Below are positions 1 through 10,500 of a stretch of DNA of 24,119 nt, one piece after another; positions within the stretch are counted from its first letter, which is position 1, and the number at the start of each line of letters is the position of its first letter. The notes beneath the pieces are model-generated. The model ran no database searches. It saw nothing but the letters and a program-made list of their open reading frames with translations, and was not told the DNA's origin. This DNA comes from a virus: IMG/VR virus record IMGVR_UViG_3300032006_000081, positions 1 to 24,119 of that record, one strand, 5' to 3'. A program made the position numbers and the translations under genes.

Positions 1-2211
1 ATAGTAACTAGTAATAGTTTGATGGTTACTAGCCCTTGGTTGAACTACAACACCGAATGCATTAGGTAGAACTCCCCAAGAAGAATCCACAATAAACTTT
101 GCTGCTATTCCTTGCGAACTAGTAAAGGTTCCTGCTGCGTTATAACCAGCCCAACGATTCCTTACCAGTAGTCCATAGTTAGTTGAACTAGTAATAGTAT
201 TCCCATAGTTATTAGCATAGACATTAATTGCGTTATAGTTTTGTCCAGTTAAGGTACTAGTTGTCCCCGCTATTTCTTTAAAGATATCTAATCTACTAGC
301 AGGATCGGCAATTCCAATTCCTACATCTCCAGTATGTTCGATTACCATTTTACTGGTCGGTTGTGCCGAACCAGCAGCAGCAGTCTGAAAGTCTAATGAG
401 CCGTTAGTCTCAAACTGAATTGCAGACACACCCACAGAAGTATTATCAGCACCGAAACTTCCACCAGCACGGTCATAGTTATTGCCAATCATCATCATCC
501 CATCATCGCCACTTCCGTACCTACCAATCCTTAGATATGTTGCATTGCCAGTTGTTCTCTGTGATTTAAATCTGGCATTATCTCTTGTATTAGCATCGTT
601 ATAGCCATCGACTGAAAGTCCGTCACCAAGAGTTAAATTGGTGTCATTTAATGTCATTCTAGTACTGTTCTCAGTATTGAAGACCATATTTGTGCCTTCA
701 TAACCAAGATAACCATTAGCATCTGTAGTATTACTAATTCTTAAATAAGAATTCGCACTGTTAGTTCTATCTATCCAAACACCCGAACCAGTAATACCAG
801 AGGATTTAATTTGCCCTGTAGAAGTTATTGTTCCTGAAACAGACGTATTACCGCCCAAGGTTAAAACATTAGCCGCCGTAACACTAATTGAATTAACAGA
901 AGCAGCTTGGTTATAAATAGTGAAATTATCACTCGCACCAGCATCATTACCTAAATTCCATTTAGCAGTTGTGCCATTAAGAAATCTTAATCTTGAATTC
1001 TGACCTGATACGGAATCAACATCTAAGAAAGAAGCAGCAGTTCCTGTACCCTTTACGACTACGTTATTTCCTGCTGGCTCAATTGCTAAGTCACCAGCAG
1101 ATGTAGCTATTTTTCCTGCATCTTGCATAGTGATATCACCCTCAAGATGTAGGTTTCTCCAAGCATACCCAGTACTACCTAGATCATAAGTATCATCTGC
1201 TTGTGGTTTTAAATGGTCTTGTATGTAAACACTTCCCCCAGCAGTATTAATTGTGAGGTCATTAGCACCTGTAGAAATTGTATTTCCATTTACTGTAATA
1301 TTATCTACAGTCAGGGTTGTAAGAGTTCCAACTGAAGTAATAGCAGTTTGTGCGGCACCTGTGACTGTGGCAGCCGTTCCGCTCGTATTACCAGTTACGT
1401 TACCTTCTAAATTAGCGATAAGAGTACTGGTTGTATGTCCAGTACCACTTGTATTAACCGTTGTAGTGGGAGCTACCTGGTTTCCGTGAAAAAGAATGTA
1501 TTTAGATGCTCCAGCATCCCAGACTAAACCTGTGTAGAGATTTGTACCATTAGTTCTGTATCGACCATAAAATCCTATATCAACTGCATTAGTAGTATTA
1601 GTAGTAGCTAAAGCTACTAATGGATCAGCAACATTAATAGTTGTGCTACTAACCGTAGTCTCAGTGCCACTAACAGTTAAGTCTCCAGAAACTAAAAGAT
1701 CCCCACTCATGGTTACTCGTTCTGCACCATTTCTAGAGTCAAATACGAGTATCCCCGTCTTACCAGCAGCATCAAAGCTTAAAGCTTCATCATCGTTATC
1801 CATTAAAGTCCAAACTCGAGCAGCCGCTGTAGTGATGTTTCCATTTAGAGCAATACTAGTGGCCGTTACAGCTCCTGAAGTAGCACCTGTCACATTACCT
1901 ACAAATGTTGTAGCTGTAACAGTTCCTGATCCAGGATTGTAGTGAAAATCTCCATCCATCTCTATGGACTGCTGACCTGTAGCAGTAGCCGCATTAGCAA
2001 CAAATGGTATTAAGTTATTTTCAGAAGTACTTTCATTGTCAGTTACAAGAACAGTAGTAGGGCTGACCTCATTCCAAGAATCTGTATCCCATTGATAAAA
2101 TTTATTGGTATCGGTCTCAACAAATATTACTCCCATCTCATTTGCAGTAGGAGTGGGTTTAGTATCTGACGCAATACCAGAAATACTGGTTCCTATGTAT
2201 CTGATTGCCAC
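1..2211 (-). CDS. Second tail-fibre protein (GTG start), 3' end outside window
   Basis: The frame is open for 737 codons from GTG 2209-2211 to the left edge with no stop. GTG is the only usable start: an in-frame TAG lies at 2221-2223 and AGGAG (2218-2222) sits 6 bases before the GTG. The N-terminus has a fibre-type signature: GVIFVETDTNKFYQWDTDSW. Next come FHYNPGSGTVTATTFVGN, a GAERVTMSGDLLVSGDLTVS module near residues 130-190, TTINVADPLVAL, then GFYGRYRTNGTNLYTGLVWD, then many 'gnvtGnTsG..a' and 'vGtLttLtvdnitvnGnt' modules. The region near 80 bp from the edge (AINVYANNYGNTITSSTNYG) resembles the fold before a C-terminal chaperone. Several modules match the giant fibre in sequence. Whether it ends in an S74 domain cannot be seen. 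Confidence 0.82.
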   Translation of the reverse strand, partial: MAIRYIGTSISGIASDTKPTPTANEMGVIFVETDTNKFYQWDTDSWNEVSPTTVLVTDNESTSENNLIPFVANAATATGQQSIEMDGDFHYNPGSGTVTATTFVGNVTGATSGAVTATSIALNGNITTAAARVWTLMDNDDEALSFDAAGKTGILVFDSRNGAERVTMSGDLLVSGDLTVSGTETTVSSTTINVADPLVALATTNTTNAVDIGFYGRYRTNGTNLYTGLVWDAGASKYILFHGNQVAPTTTVNTSGTGHTTSTLIANLEGNVTGNTSGTAATVTGAAQTAITSVGTLTTLTVDNITVNGNTISTGANDLTINTAGGSVYIQDHLKPQADDTYDLGSTGYAWRNLHLEGDITMQDAGKIATSAGDLAIEPAGNNVVVKGTGTAASFLDVDSVSGQNSRLRFLNGTTAKWNLGNDAGASDNFTIYNQAASVNSISVTAANVLTLGGNTSVSGTITSTGQIKSSGITGSGVWIDRTNSANSYLRISNTTDANGYLGYEGTNMVFNTENSTRMTLNDTNLTLGDGLSVDGYNDANTRDNARFKSQRTTGNATYLRIGRYGSGDDGMMMIGNNYDRAGGSFGADNTSVGVSAIQFETNGSLDFQTAAAGSAQPTSKMVIEHTGDVGIGIADPASRLDIFKEIAGTTSTLTGQNYNAINVYANNYGNTITSSTNYGLLVRNRWAGYNAAGTFTSSQGIAAKFIVDSSWGVLPNAFGVVVQPRASNHQTITSYY
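1640..1820 (-). repeat. Fibre module copy shared with 10730-10900
   Basis: The two tracts encode near-matching segments: MSGDLLVSGDLTVSGTETT here and MSGDLVVSGDLTVTGDTTT in the giant fibre, each preceded by LSFDaAGKxG[IM][LI]V[FL]D[ST]RN. The similarity is visible at the DNA level (for example the shared agatccccNctcat and ttaccagcag tracts), so this is a copied or recombining module rather than just a common fold. Confidence 0.65.
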
Positions 2212-2261
2212 GCTTAACTCCTAGAATTAACTTCACCTAATACATTTTTCTAATAATTCAG

Positions 2262-2267
2262 ATTATA
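2262..2267 (-). promoter_or_regulatory. Candidate -10 box upstream of the second fibre gene
   Basis: A perfect TATAAT lies on the minus strand in the 95-bp gap before GTG 2211. The best -35 candidate 17 bp upstream is TTCTGA, a poor match (3 of 6). A 5-bp TCAGA/TCTGA hairpin lies just upstream. The long gap in a packed region supports it, but AT-rich chance is possible. Confidence 0.3.
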
Positions 2268-2306
2268 CGATATTTGAATAATCTTCAGAAGTCTCTGATA
2301 TGAGAA

Positions 2307-2576
2307 CTAAGCACTAATCGTATCTATATTAAATGTTAAAGATGTACCACCACCATTACCTAGTTGTGGATCAGCTATAGTAATAATATCGTCTACAGCG
2401 TACCTACTTCCTTTAGTTGTAATAGATACGCTAGCCGCTCCACTGCCATTTACAGTTACCGTAAATACTGCTCCCGTTCCATTTCCGTTAGTAGAAAAAG
2501 AACTAACATTGTATGTACCAGCCGTTCTGGATGAGTCAGCGTCACTTATTGTATCTATTGTTTCAATCTTACTCAT
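2307..2576 (-). CDS. Stand-alone 89-residue beta-module protein
   Basis: After a short start (MSKIETIDTISDADSSRTAG) the protein is one copy of a module: TYNVSSFSTNGNGTGAVFTV, then SVSITTKGSRYAVDDIITIA, then GNGGGTSLTFNIDTISA. This 'GtY.v......GtGa.F.v.v.G.G..sv.it..GsgY.v.d.iti....lGg....tFnI' module is normally found in long tandem arrays inside marine phage structural proteins. Here it is a complete gene. ATGA overlap with the preceding gene shows translational coupling; only a weak TAGG lies upstream. It is probably a small virion or fibre-cap subunit. Confidence 0.65.
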   Translation of the reverse strand: MSKIETIDTISDADSSRTAGTYNVSSFSTNGNGTGAVFTVTVNGSGAASVSITTKGSRYAVDDIITIADPQLGNGGGTSLTFNIDTISA

Positions 2577-3376
2577 TGCCTATTCACATTGTTTTTAAAC
2601 AGCCATTCACTTCTAACAAGATCGTTAATACCTATATGATTCATAACTTTTATATATTCTTCCCCAAAATTCTCAACACATTCATCAAGAAACTTATAAA
2701 AATGGTCTACTGAAGGCATAACACCATCCTCATCCATCATCTTTTCACAACTATTAATATAGTTTCCAATAACTCTTTGTGCAGTTTGTAAATGGATACC
2801 GTACTGTTCAAAATATTCAGCATTACCTTGAGTTATACGACCCGTTAAAATCATATCTCTATGCCCCTGTCTAAACACCTGTCTAACATGATGTCGTATT
2901 TCATCAAGTTCAGAATCTTCTTCGTCCCAGAATTCTGGAATATTGTTGTTTTTTCGTATCTCTTCATAGGCATCCTGTAAAGCACCTATTTCCCGTAACG
3001 CCCCATCAATATATATCTTACTTCTTTCTAGACTATGTTCTGCTTGTTCAAGCTTTATCATAGACAGTTCATCACCTTTCTCTGACCATTTGTCTCTAAG
3101 TAGTTTACCTTTTCTAAGTTTCCAGTAAGTTGATTCAACTGCCTGTCTTTTCGTTTCTATTTGAGAAAGAATCTGACGTAATCTTCGGTAAGGAGAATCC
3201 GTCAACATAGTTAACGTCATAAGCTGAGTCGTGGTCTGAGTGTTTCTTTTGCCAGCAGTATTATTAGCCCTGTCTATTTCAACCATACGCTTAGATATTT
3301 TCGCCATTTTTTTAGGCGTTATCGTTGGTAGGTTTTGGACAAAATCTTCGGGTATTGCTAAATCTTTAATTGCCAT
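2573..3376 (-). CDS. Helical coiled-coil phage protein, unknown function
   Basis: 267 residues, mainly helical and charged. Seen: a hydrophobic-basic start MAIKDLAIPEDFVQNLPTIT, a long helical/coiled-coil stretch at about residues 60-150 (RRLRQILSQIETKRQAVEST, then LEQAEHSLERSKIYIDGALR), and a C-terminal helical domain containing RDMILTGRITQGNAEYFEQY and IGNYINSCEKMM. A '...G.i..g..Ey.eQ.GI...' pattern resembles uncharacterised structural proteins of marine myophages, a weak resemblance made from memory. It lies among fibre genes, so a fibre assembly chaperone, connector or baseplate role is possible. GGGGG lies 8 bases before ATG 3376. Its TGA overlaps the next ATG (ATGA). Confidence 0.65.
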   Translation of the reverse strand: MAIKDLAIPEDFVQNLPTITPKKMAKISKRMVEIDRANNTAGKRNTQTTTQLMTLTMLTDSPYRRLRQILSQIETKRQAVESTYWKLRKGKLLRDKWSEKGDELSMIKLEQAEHSLERSKIYIDGALREIGALQDAYEEIRKNNNIPEFWDEEDSELDEIRHHVRQVFRQGHRDMILTGRITQGNAEYFEQYGIHLQTAQRVIGNYINSCEKMMDEDGVMPSVDHFYKFLDECVENFGEEYIKVMNHIGINDLVRSEWLFKNNVNRQ

Positions 3377-3379
3377 ATT

Positions 3380-4174
3380 TTAATCCCCCGAACTACTTGC
3401 CATAGAATGAATCTCATCTTGTAAATTGCCCGCATCTGTAGCATTTCCAGCAGACTGAATAGTTATATATTGAACTGCATCTATTGAAACTCTTGACGGA
3501 TATGCATCGTCAGGGACAACACCACCCCAAAATTCTCCTCTTGTACCATTACTTACTCCAGAAGGCCAGTAATTACCATCAGGTCCCCACATGTTCCCCC
3601 AAGTATTTTGTTGTCCATAAATAACCATATCTCCAAAATCTGTCGCATTACCTGTTGAGTCTATTGTTACGTATTGCATATATTCTACATAGTCATAATT
3701 ATCTTTTTGTCCACCACCCATTACCCCTCTTGACCCATCTACTACTGAAGTACTAGACATTGAATTCATATTCTCTACTAAATTTCCAAAGTCGCTTGCG
3801 TTACCAGTACTTGCGAATGACCAGTAACCAATTTTATTATTGTCTACATATTGTCCACCCTGCCAAGTAGCATAAATGGCTCCGTGTCGTATTCCTCTAG
3901 TAGGATTAGATATTCCTCCACATTGCCATCCAGCAACTGTAAGACTTCCCCAAAATTGAGTGTTACCTGTAGAAGCCATAGTTACATATTCCATATCAGT
4001 GGTCTGTCCACCAGAAGTTCCTTTATATCCCCCAAGATACAGACCATATGTATTACTATTAGATGCCCCCACATTAGCTGCTCCCATATGTGTTTGAGTA
4101 CGTAGGTCACCAAAATCACTAGCATTTGAAGTGCTAGCAATAGTTAAATAATCTATGGTAGTTTTTCTTCCCAT
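3380..4174 (-). CDS. Propeller-repeat tail protein (C-terminal part of a split protein)
   Basis: 264 residues, almost wholly made of a ~50-residue repeat. Five copies start at IDYLTIASTSNASDFGDL, MEYVTMASTGNTQFWGSL, IGYWSFASTGNASDFGNL, MQYVTIDSTGNATDFGDM and VQYITIQSAGNATDAGNL. Each is followed by a G-x-R-G-x3-GG type turn (SRGVMGGG, TRGEFWGGV), except the last, which ends early at SMASSSGD. With the blade in the preceding gene this gives six blades, where the first ORF would supply the closing strand of the last blade ('Velcro' closure). Such kelch-like propellers are common in tail fibre tips. ATG 4174 follows the preceding TAA directly and has GGGAG 8 bases upstream, so it can be translated alone. 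Confidence 0.68.
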   Translation of the reverse strand: MGRKTTIDYLTIASTSNASDFGDLRTQTHMGAANVGASNSNTYGLYLGGYKGTSGGQTTDMEYVTMASTGNTQFWGSLTVAGWQCGGISNPTRGIRHGAIYATWQGGQYVDNNKIGYWSFASTGNASDFGNLVENMNSMSSTSVVDGSRGVMGGGQKDNYDYVEYMQYVTIDSTGNATDFGDMVIYGQQNTWGNMWGPDGNYWPSGVSNGTRGEFWGGVVPDDAYPSRVSIDAVQYITIQSAGNATDAGNLQDEIHSMASSSGD

Positions 4175-4573
4175 TTAATCTTCTCCCGCCATCTGTATAA
4201 ATCGACTTCCATTAGATACCCCCGCAGCATATGCGACATCATCTGTTAAATCTCCGAAGTCACTTGCGTTACCATTAGAGGTTATAGCTTTATAATTAAT
4301 AAGTCTCTTCATATAACCGTTACCATCTCCTACAGGATATAGATTACCTCCAGCACCTATACCTCTAGCCCCAAGAAAACCAGGAATAGGGGGGCCACTA
4401 GAAGTACCATAAAAATCAGCAGCTAATTGTATCTCCCCCGAAGCGGGAGCATTCCCTTCATCATGATAATCGCTTAACTGAATTTCCTGGTTACTATGTG
4501 TGCCAGTAAATTCAGCATAAATATCAGTTAGCTTTATTTGACCACTACCCGTTATTTCGTCATCAGGAGGCAT
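4175..4573 (-). CDS. Tail protein with ISLSDF-type anchor and first propeller blade (N-terminal part of a split protein)
   Basis: 132 residues. The N-terminus repeats a virion-type motif three times: SGQIKLTDIYAEFTG, NQEIQLSDYHDEGNAP and SGEIQLAADFYGTSSG. This is like the 'iSlsdfyG' elements at the base of marine phage fibres. From residue ~64 it enters a beta-propeller: GFLGARGIGAGG (end of a blade), then INYKAITSNGNASDFGDLTD (a full blade start), then GVSNGSRFIQMAGED and TAA. The next gene starts at the adjacent ATG in the same frame and continues the repeat, so this looks like the front of a 397-residue protein interrupted by one stop. Its own start ATG 4573 has no clear ribosome-binding site and overlaps the fibre gene by 11 bases, implying coupling. 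Confidence 0.65.
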   Translation of the reverse strand: MPPDDEITGSGQIKLTDIYAEFTGTHSNQEIQLSDYHDEGNAPASGEIQLAADFYGTSSGPPIPGFLGARGIGAGGNLYPVGDGNGYMKRLINYKAITSNGNASDFGDLTDDVAYAAGVSNGSRFIQMAGED

Positions 4574-7500
4574 TCTTTAATTCCGTTATTTCTTCTTTTA
4601 GTTCTTTAATAGATTCTACAAGAAGTCCTATTATTCCGTTGTAATTCAAGGCTTTATAATTTCCCTTATCAAACGGATCGTCAACATTTTTTACTAATTC
4701 TGGAAGAACTTCTTCTACGTCTTGTGCTATTAATCCAGCACTACTTCCTACATTTTCATCTTTCCAATCAAATAATACTCCCCGTAATTGAGAGACTTTA
4801 TCAAGAGCCTGATCAATAACAGTTACATTTTTCTTCAAAGCTATGTCAGAAGTAATTGTTGTAGAGTAAGCATATATATCCTGTCTTGCATGGAAGTCTC
4901 CATCATTCTGCATTCTGAAGTCCAAGGCTCCGCCAACATAGAAATCTATTTCATTAAAGTTTCCCGATTCTCTAAGATATGTATCACCACCACCATCTAA
5001 GTAAACACCTTTGCTAGTGCCAACAGATATATATCCACTTGTTTTTAACCCGCCTGTGACAGGATTAAAAGTAAAAGTGGCTGATCCAGAATAAAGAACC
5101 TGTTGAGCAGAGGTACTCGCATTGTCTATAAAGGATACGTACTGATCAGCATTGGTAGAATCAGCGGCAGCTCTTATTTTATCTACTCCACCCGGAACAG
5201 TTACTGCCCCTTGATAATCAAGGCGTAGGACCTCAGTACCGCTACCAAAACCAGTACCCCTTGCTCCTGAGTATTCAATTCGTAATGCTCTAGGATTGTT
5301 AGCATCTGCCCACATTGCCCAGCTTCTATCATCAGTACCACTGCTGGCAAACATCCTCATCCCACCTTCAAAAGTTGTAGAACCCGAACCCGGCAAAGGC
5401 ACACCTAGACCCAGCCAAGTACCTGATGCGGGGGCTGCAATATCTAAGTTGTAAGCTGGAGTGTCAGTACGAAGCCCTACATTTCCAGTACCCATATCCA
5501 TTACTAGGATATTGTCTACTCGGTCAGAACCATCATCATTTAACGATTGGAACCAACCTACCCCGCCATCAATTCGGTACATCATCCATTTATCATTACT
5601 TGAACCGCCCGAATCTATCACATGTAGAGAAGGAGGATTAGCCTCTATTAGCATTTGACCATGAGCAACAGTATCTTTTATATGAAATCCAGTAACATCT
5701 AAATCTACTGTACCGTTAGCTACGTTTTGGAAGGCGGAATCAGTATTAATTCCCACCTGTACTTTATACTGACTACTTACATATCTAGACCGTAGCGAAA
5801 GGTTTTTCTGAGGCTGACTATTAACGTAAGTACCGAAAGTAAGAATACCGTTATTTGAAGCGTTGTTAAGTTGGACCTCAGTATCTGAATCAGATAATCG
5901 TACATTAGCCTTAGTAGACCCTGTAGCTGTCTGAAGATACATGTAATCCCCAGAATAAACACCAAACATATTAACTGCGACAGTACCAGCCGAAGAAATT
6001 TTAAGTGGCGTTAACATAGAAGAACCATTGTGTACCTTGAATAACATTTCTGAGGCATAAGCCCCGGAACTCCAAGTACCGTCAGCAAGAGCAGTTATTT
6101 CGGCTCCATTCTGAGAAGCTGAAGGATCATCCCCTCTAAAGAGAATTGTTCCTAATCTATTGCCATCTGCTATTGAAGAGTCGGCTCTTGTTAAAGCTAG
6201 ATATGCACCTGTAGCATGTTGTGGAGCTAGAACGCCCGCCGTTAATGTCGCATACCTAGTGCCAGCAAGGTCGAAATTAATCTGGGTAGTTGCGTCTAGG
6301 GTTATTGGATAACCTACATTCATATGTAATCCAAGAGAGGCCCTTGTATCATAATCTATTTGCATCTCAGCGTAGTGGTTAGTGTTGGTATCAGCATTAA
6401 ATGTCCAAGCTATACCAGATTTAGTTCCAGTTACTCCACCTTTTAAGAGAAGAAATTTAGCATTGCCGTCAATAATCACATCATTTAATGCTCTAAATCG
6501 TCCGTCAGATTCAAGTTTAAGATCAATATTTCCTGCTCTACCAATTCTTAAATCGTCTTCATAAGCATCTAAAAAGTAATACTGATATGTAGTGTCATGA
6601 TCAGCCGCGGTGCTAAGTCTTAGCTCCCCACCTTCAGCGTTTCCAGTAGCACCGCCCAAGGCATGGAATATACCGGGAACTGAATCATTAATCCCCATAT
6701 ACATGGTGTAGGCACTACTATCTATAAAACCTACTTGAACATTATTATGTTTAAAATAAAAATCTGTATTATTTGCTGTATCAAATGTGAAGTTACCAGT
6801 ATTATTGTCTATCGTGAAATTGCTACCAGTATGGTACATAGTCGTATCAACAGACGCATTCCCAGAAGTACCACCAAAACCTAGATAGGTATTATCCAAG
6901 AAGTGCATCCTGTTTTGGTTTTCGTCCCAAATCACATGCCGTCCAGCAGTAGCACCAAAGAAAGTAACATCTACTCCAGTATCATCTACCCCAAAATTAA
7001 CCGCCCCGCCATTAACTAGTACATTACCATTAAATTTACTTACTCCTGAGCCTACCAACAGGGCGTATTGGTTAGTACCATCGTCAGGAGCATCTTTAAT
7101 GTAAAGAGTTGCTGCGTCTGTTACAGTTCCTGAACCATCACCTAAATCGGGATGGGAAAGATATAAGGTTGCAGCTATTGCAGATACCCCTGCGGTTGTG
7201 ATACTTCCACCAACGTCAATCCCCATAGCTACCTGTGCAAGGAAGGCTGAGTCTCCGCTGTGACCAGTAATATCTGGTCCTATTGCAACCCCTACTGTTT
7301 TATCACTAGTACCATCACTGGTATAGACATGTTGTATATAGTGCCCGTAATAGTAATCTCCAGAATCGAATATCCTATATCTGGCATTGTTACCTACCGT
7401 AGCCCCTTCACCAATAACAAAACTATCATTACTGTCATCAGAAGCTATGTACCAATCCTGACCTCCAGAATGCCCATTAAAGTACAATCCGTAATCAGCC

Positions 7501-10500
7501 TCTGCACCAGAACCAAGAGTTAATGATCCTGCTTGCATAGTGATTGCACCGCTAGCAGCAATTGACATATTAGTAGTACCGCCATCTTGAAGATAAAGAG
7601 CGTCACCACTAGCTAAATTGATGTAAGCAGCATTATTGCTTGAATCATCATTTATCGTCATACCGCTAGCAAATGTAATATTGGCATCTTGTACTAAGCC
7701 TAACCCTGTAAGCGTACCTACTGAAGTTATACTGCCTTGAGCTGCTGTTGCTAACGTACCTACTAAGCTAGATCCAGTGATCGTACCGAAAGTAGCATTC
7801 ATAGCAGTTCCAGAGAAAACCTCTGAGCTATTAGTGGCTGCAGTAAATCCAGTAAATACCCCCGCAGAGTCATCATATCCAAAAAATCCGACTCTAGCAG
7901 AAGAGCCATCGTGATAGCGGAACTCAATTCCTCTATCTTTGTTATCGTCTGAACCAGGAGCAGTATCTCCACCTAAAGTAAATATAGGATCATCTACTGT
8001 AACCGTAGTGCTGTTAACCGTAGTGGTAGTTCCATTTACAGTTAAGTTACCTACCGTAGCAGTACCAGTAGTAGTTATATTCTCATTGCCAAAACTTATA
8101 GTGCCGCTACTATCTGTAATAGAAGCAGCCGCTACAGTAAGAGTGCCAAAAATTCCACTCGTAGTACTAAGTGCATTGGTAGAAGGATTATACGTAATCC
8201 CAGCGTCATAAAGTATTTGTTGTGCGGAAGTATTAGCGTTATTTAAGAAGGCAATAAATTGACCTTCATTAGTCGCATCCGCTGCTGCTGTAATATTAGT
8301 TGCTGTAGTAGCAGTCGCTGAATTTCCTGACCACCCAGTGGAGCTTATTGTTCCTAGAGTGGCACTAGCGTCCATAAAGACGATATCCCCGCCATCAGCA
8401 TTTAATGTGATATCTCCCGCAACATCTACCGTAAGGTCACCAGAAGATAAATCTAACTCAGTTCCACTTAAAGTAAGGTTACCGACTACAAAAGAACCGC
8501 CAGTAATTGCGGCTGTAGTTGTTATGGTATTTCCAGTACTAATAGTTCCAAAACCAGAGGCTATCGTGCCACCAGCCAAAGCCCCGACAGACGTAATATT
8601 TGTCTGAGCCGCTGTAGTTATAGTACCCGCTAAGCTAGTAGCAGTAATAGTGCCAGTAACATCAAGAGGAGTAGCTGGGTTGGACTTGCCTATACCTAGT
8701 CTATTATTAGTAGAATCCCAGAACAATTGACCATTATCGGAGGCATGCCCACCGCTACCATCGGAAAACTGTACATGTCCAACAGTTCCTGACGCAGTTC
8801 CTGAAGTCGAAGTTGCCATATCTAAGCGAGATACAGTAACAGTAGTGGAATCATCATTATTTCCTACTGCATTTAGAGCAGCTCCACTATTCTGATATAA
8901 CTGAACGGTTAGGTAGTCAGCTACATCATCAACATAAAATGTGGTACTTGCACCAGAAACAGTACTTGTACCACCAGAGGCAGATGTAGCCCTATCTCTA
9001 AGAATTATATTAGTAGCATTACTGTTAGAAGTATCTGTGTGAGTTACCCGCATCTCTCTGTAGCCAACGGCATCGGCAGCCCATTCTTGCTGAACACTAA
9101 TTAACCAGTACCCCGTCTGACCAAAAGTAATCCGCTCTGTGTTGCTACTAGCATCGTGCATAGTGCCAACATCATAAGATTCGGTCCAAGCTGTCATCGT
9201 GGTAGCAGAGTCATTAGATACAGAAGTAGTTCCATTAGTCAGATAAAGTTTTGTTCCTTTAAATGCACCACCACCAGCCAATGCTCCAGAATTTGTAATC
9301 TTTATTTCCGAATCAGAATCGCTTCTATAATAGAGTTCATTGTCACTCTTGGCATAAACCATGCCATAACCAGTTACAGCAGAAGGAGTAGACTGCTCTT
9401 TAAGAGCTAATGAATTGTTTTTAATTTCGACATTACCAGCAGCACCAAATGCTGTAGCTGAAGATCGAAATTGAATCTCATTACCACTTCCACTTGGTAA
9501 TCCCGTGATACCTAAATTACCAGGGGCAACCTTCTTATAAGAAGAAGCATTATCATCATAAAGAAGTAGGTAATCACTAGTCTGATCTACACCTGATGTA
9601 ATAGCAGTTTGACCTGTAATTACATCTGTATGAACCATAGCCATTTGAACAGCAGTATTAGCTATGGTTACCACACCAGCATCAGTAGAAGTCACGTCTC
9701 CTGAGAGAACGTAATCTACCCACTTGGATGATGTAGTGTCGTAAAAAAGTAATGAAGCATCGGCAATAGAAGTTAAGTTGGTATCTGTAGCCGCCGCTAT
9801 ACTCGATGTAGTGTTATTGTCAACATAATATTTAATTGATTGCTGAGTGGCTAAAGAAGTCGCACTATCAGACCCCATATTGTCTTCATCAAGTACAGTA
9901 ATTGCAGATGGGGTAGCAGCACTTCCTGTAAGGTTTCCTATAACTCTCATGCTGGCTAAGTTAGCCATATGAGATAAATCAATCGCTCCCGCAACAATCT
10001 CAGCACTATCTACAGCATTAGCCTGGATAGTAGAAACACCCGTTACATTCGCAGTGCCATCAAACGAAGCAGAAGTCCAAACAACATCTCCTGTCATTCC
10101 TATAGTTCTAGGGTTGGCCAAAGAAGTGGCTGATTCGGCAGTTCCTGTCACTACTCCAGAAAACCCCCCTGAAGCAGTAAGTACTCCAGTACTAGGGTTG
10201 TAGGTTAAGCCTGAATCAGTTTCTATTCCTTGTGTGCCTGTTTGTCCGTCCACAAAAGTTACATATACAGTCTCATTTGTAGTGTTATTTGCCGTTGCAG
10301 TTACATTCGTAGCTTCTGTAGCTGTTCCAGCTAATGACCCTGTAAAAGTAGTTGTAGTTAAATTATTAGTTGAGGGATTATATAAAAGACCAGCATCATA
10401 AAGAACTTGCTGAGCCGAAGTATTGCTATTATCTAAGAAAGCGATAAATTGATTCTCATTCTCAGCATTAACTGCAGCTGTAACATTCGTAGAAGTAGTT

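Noticed and set aside
4175-4177. Genome-wide stop-codon recoding as the reason for the in-frame TAA
   Set aside because: Other genes here end on TAA, TAG and TGA directly at the start of the next gene, so none of the three looks reassigned.
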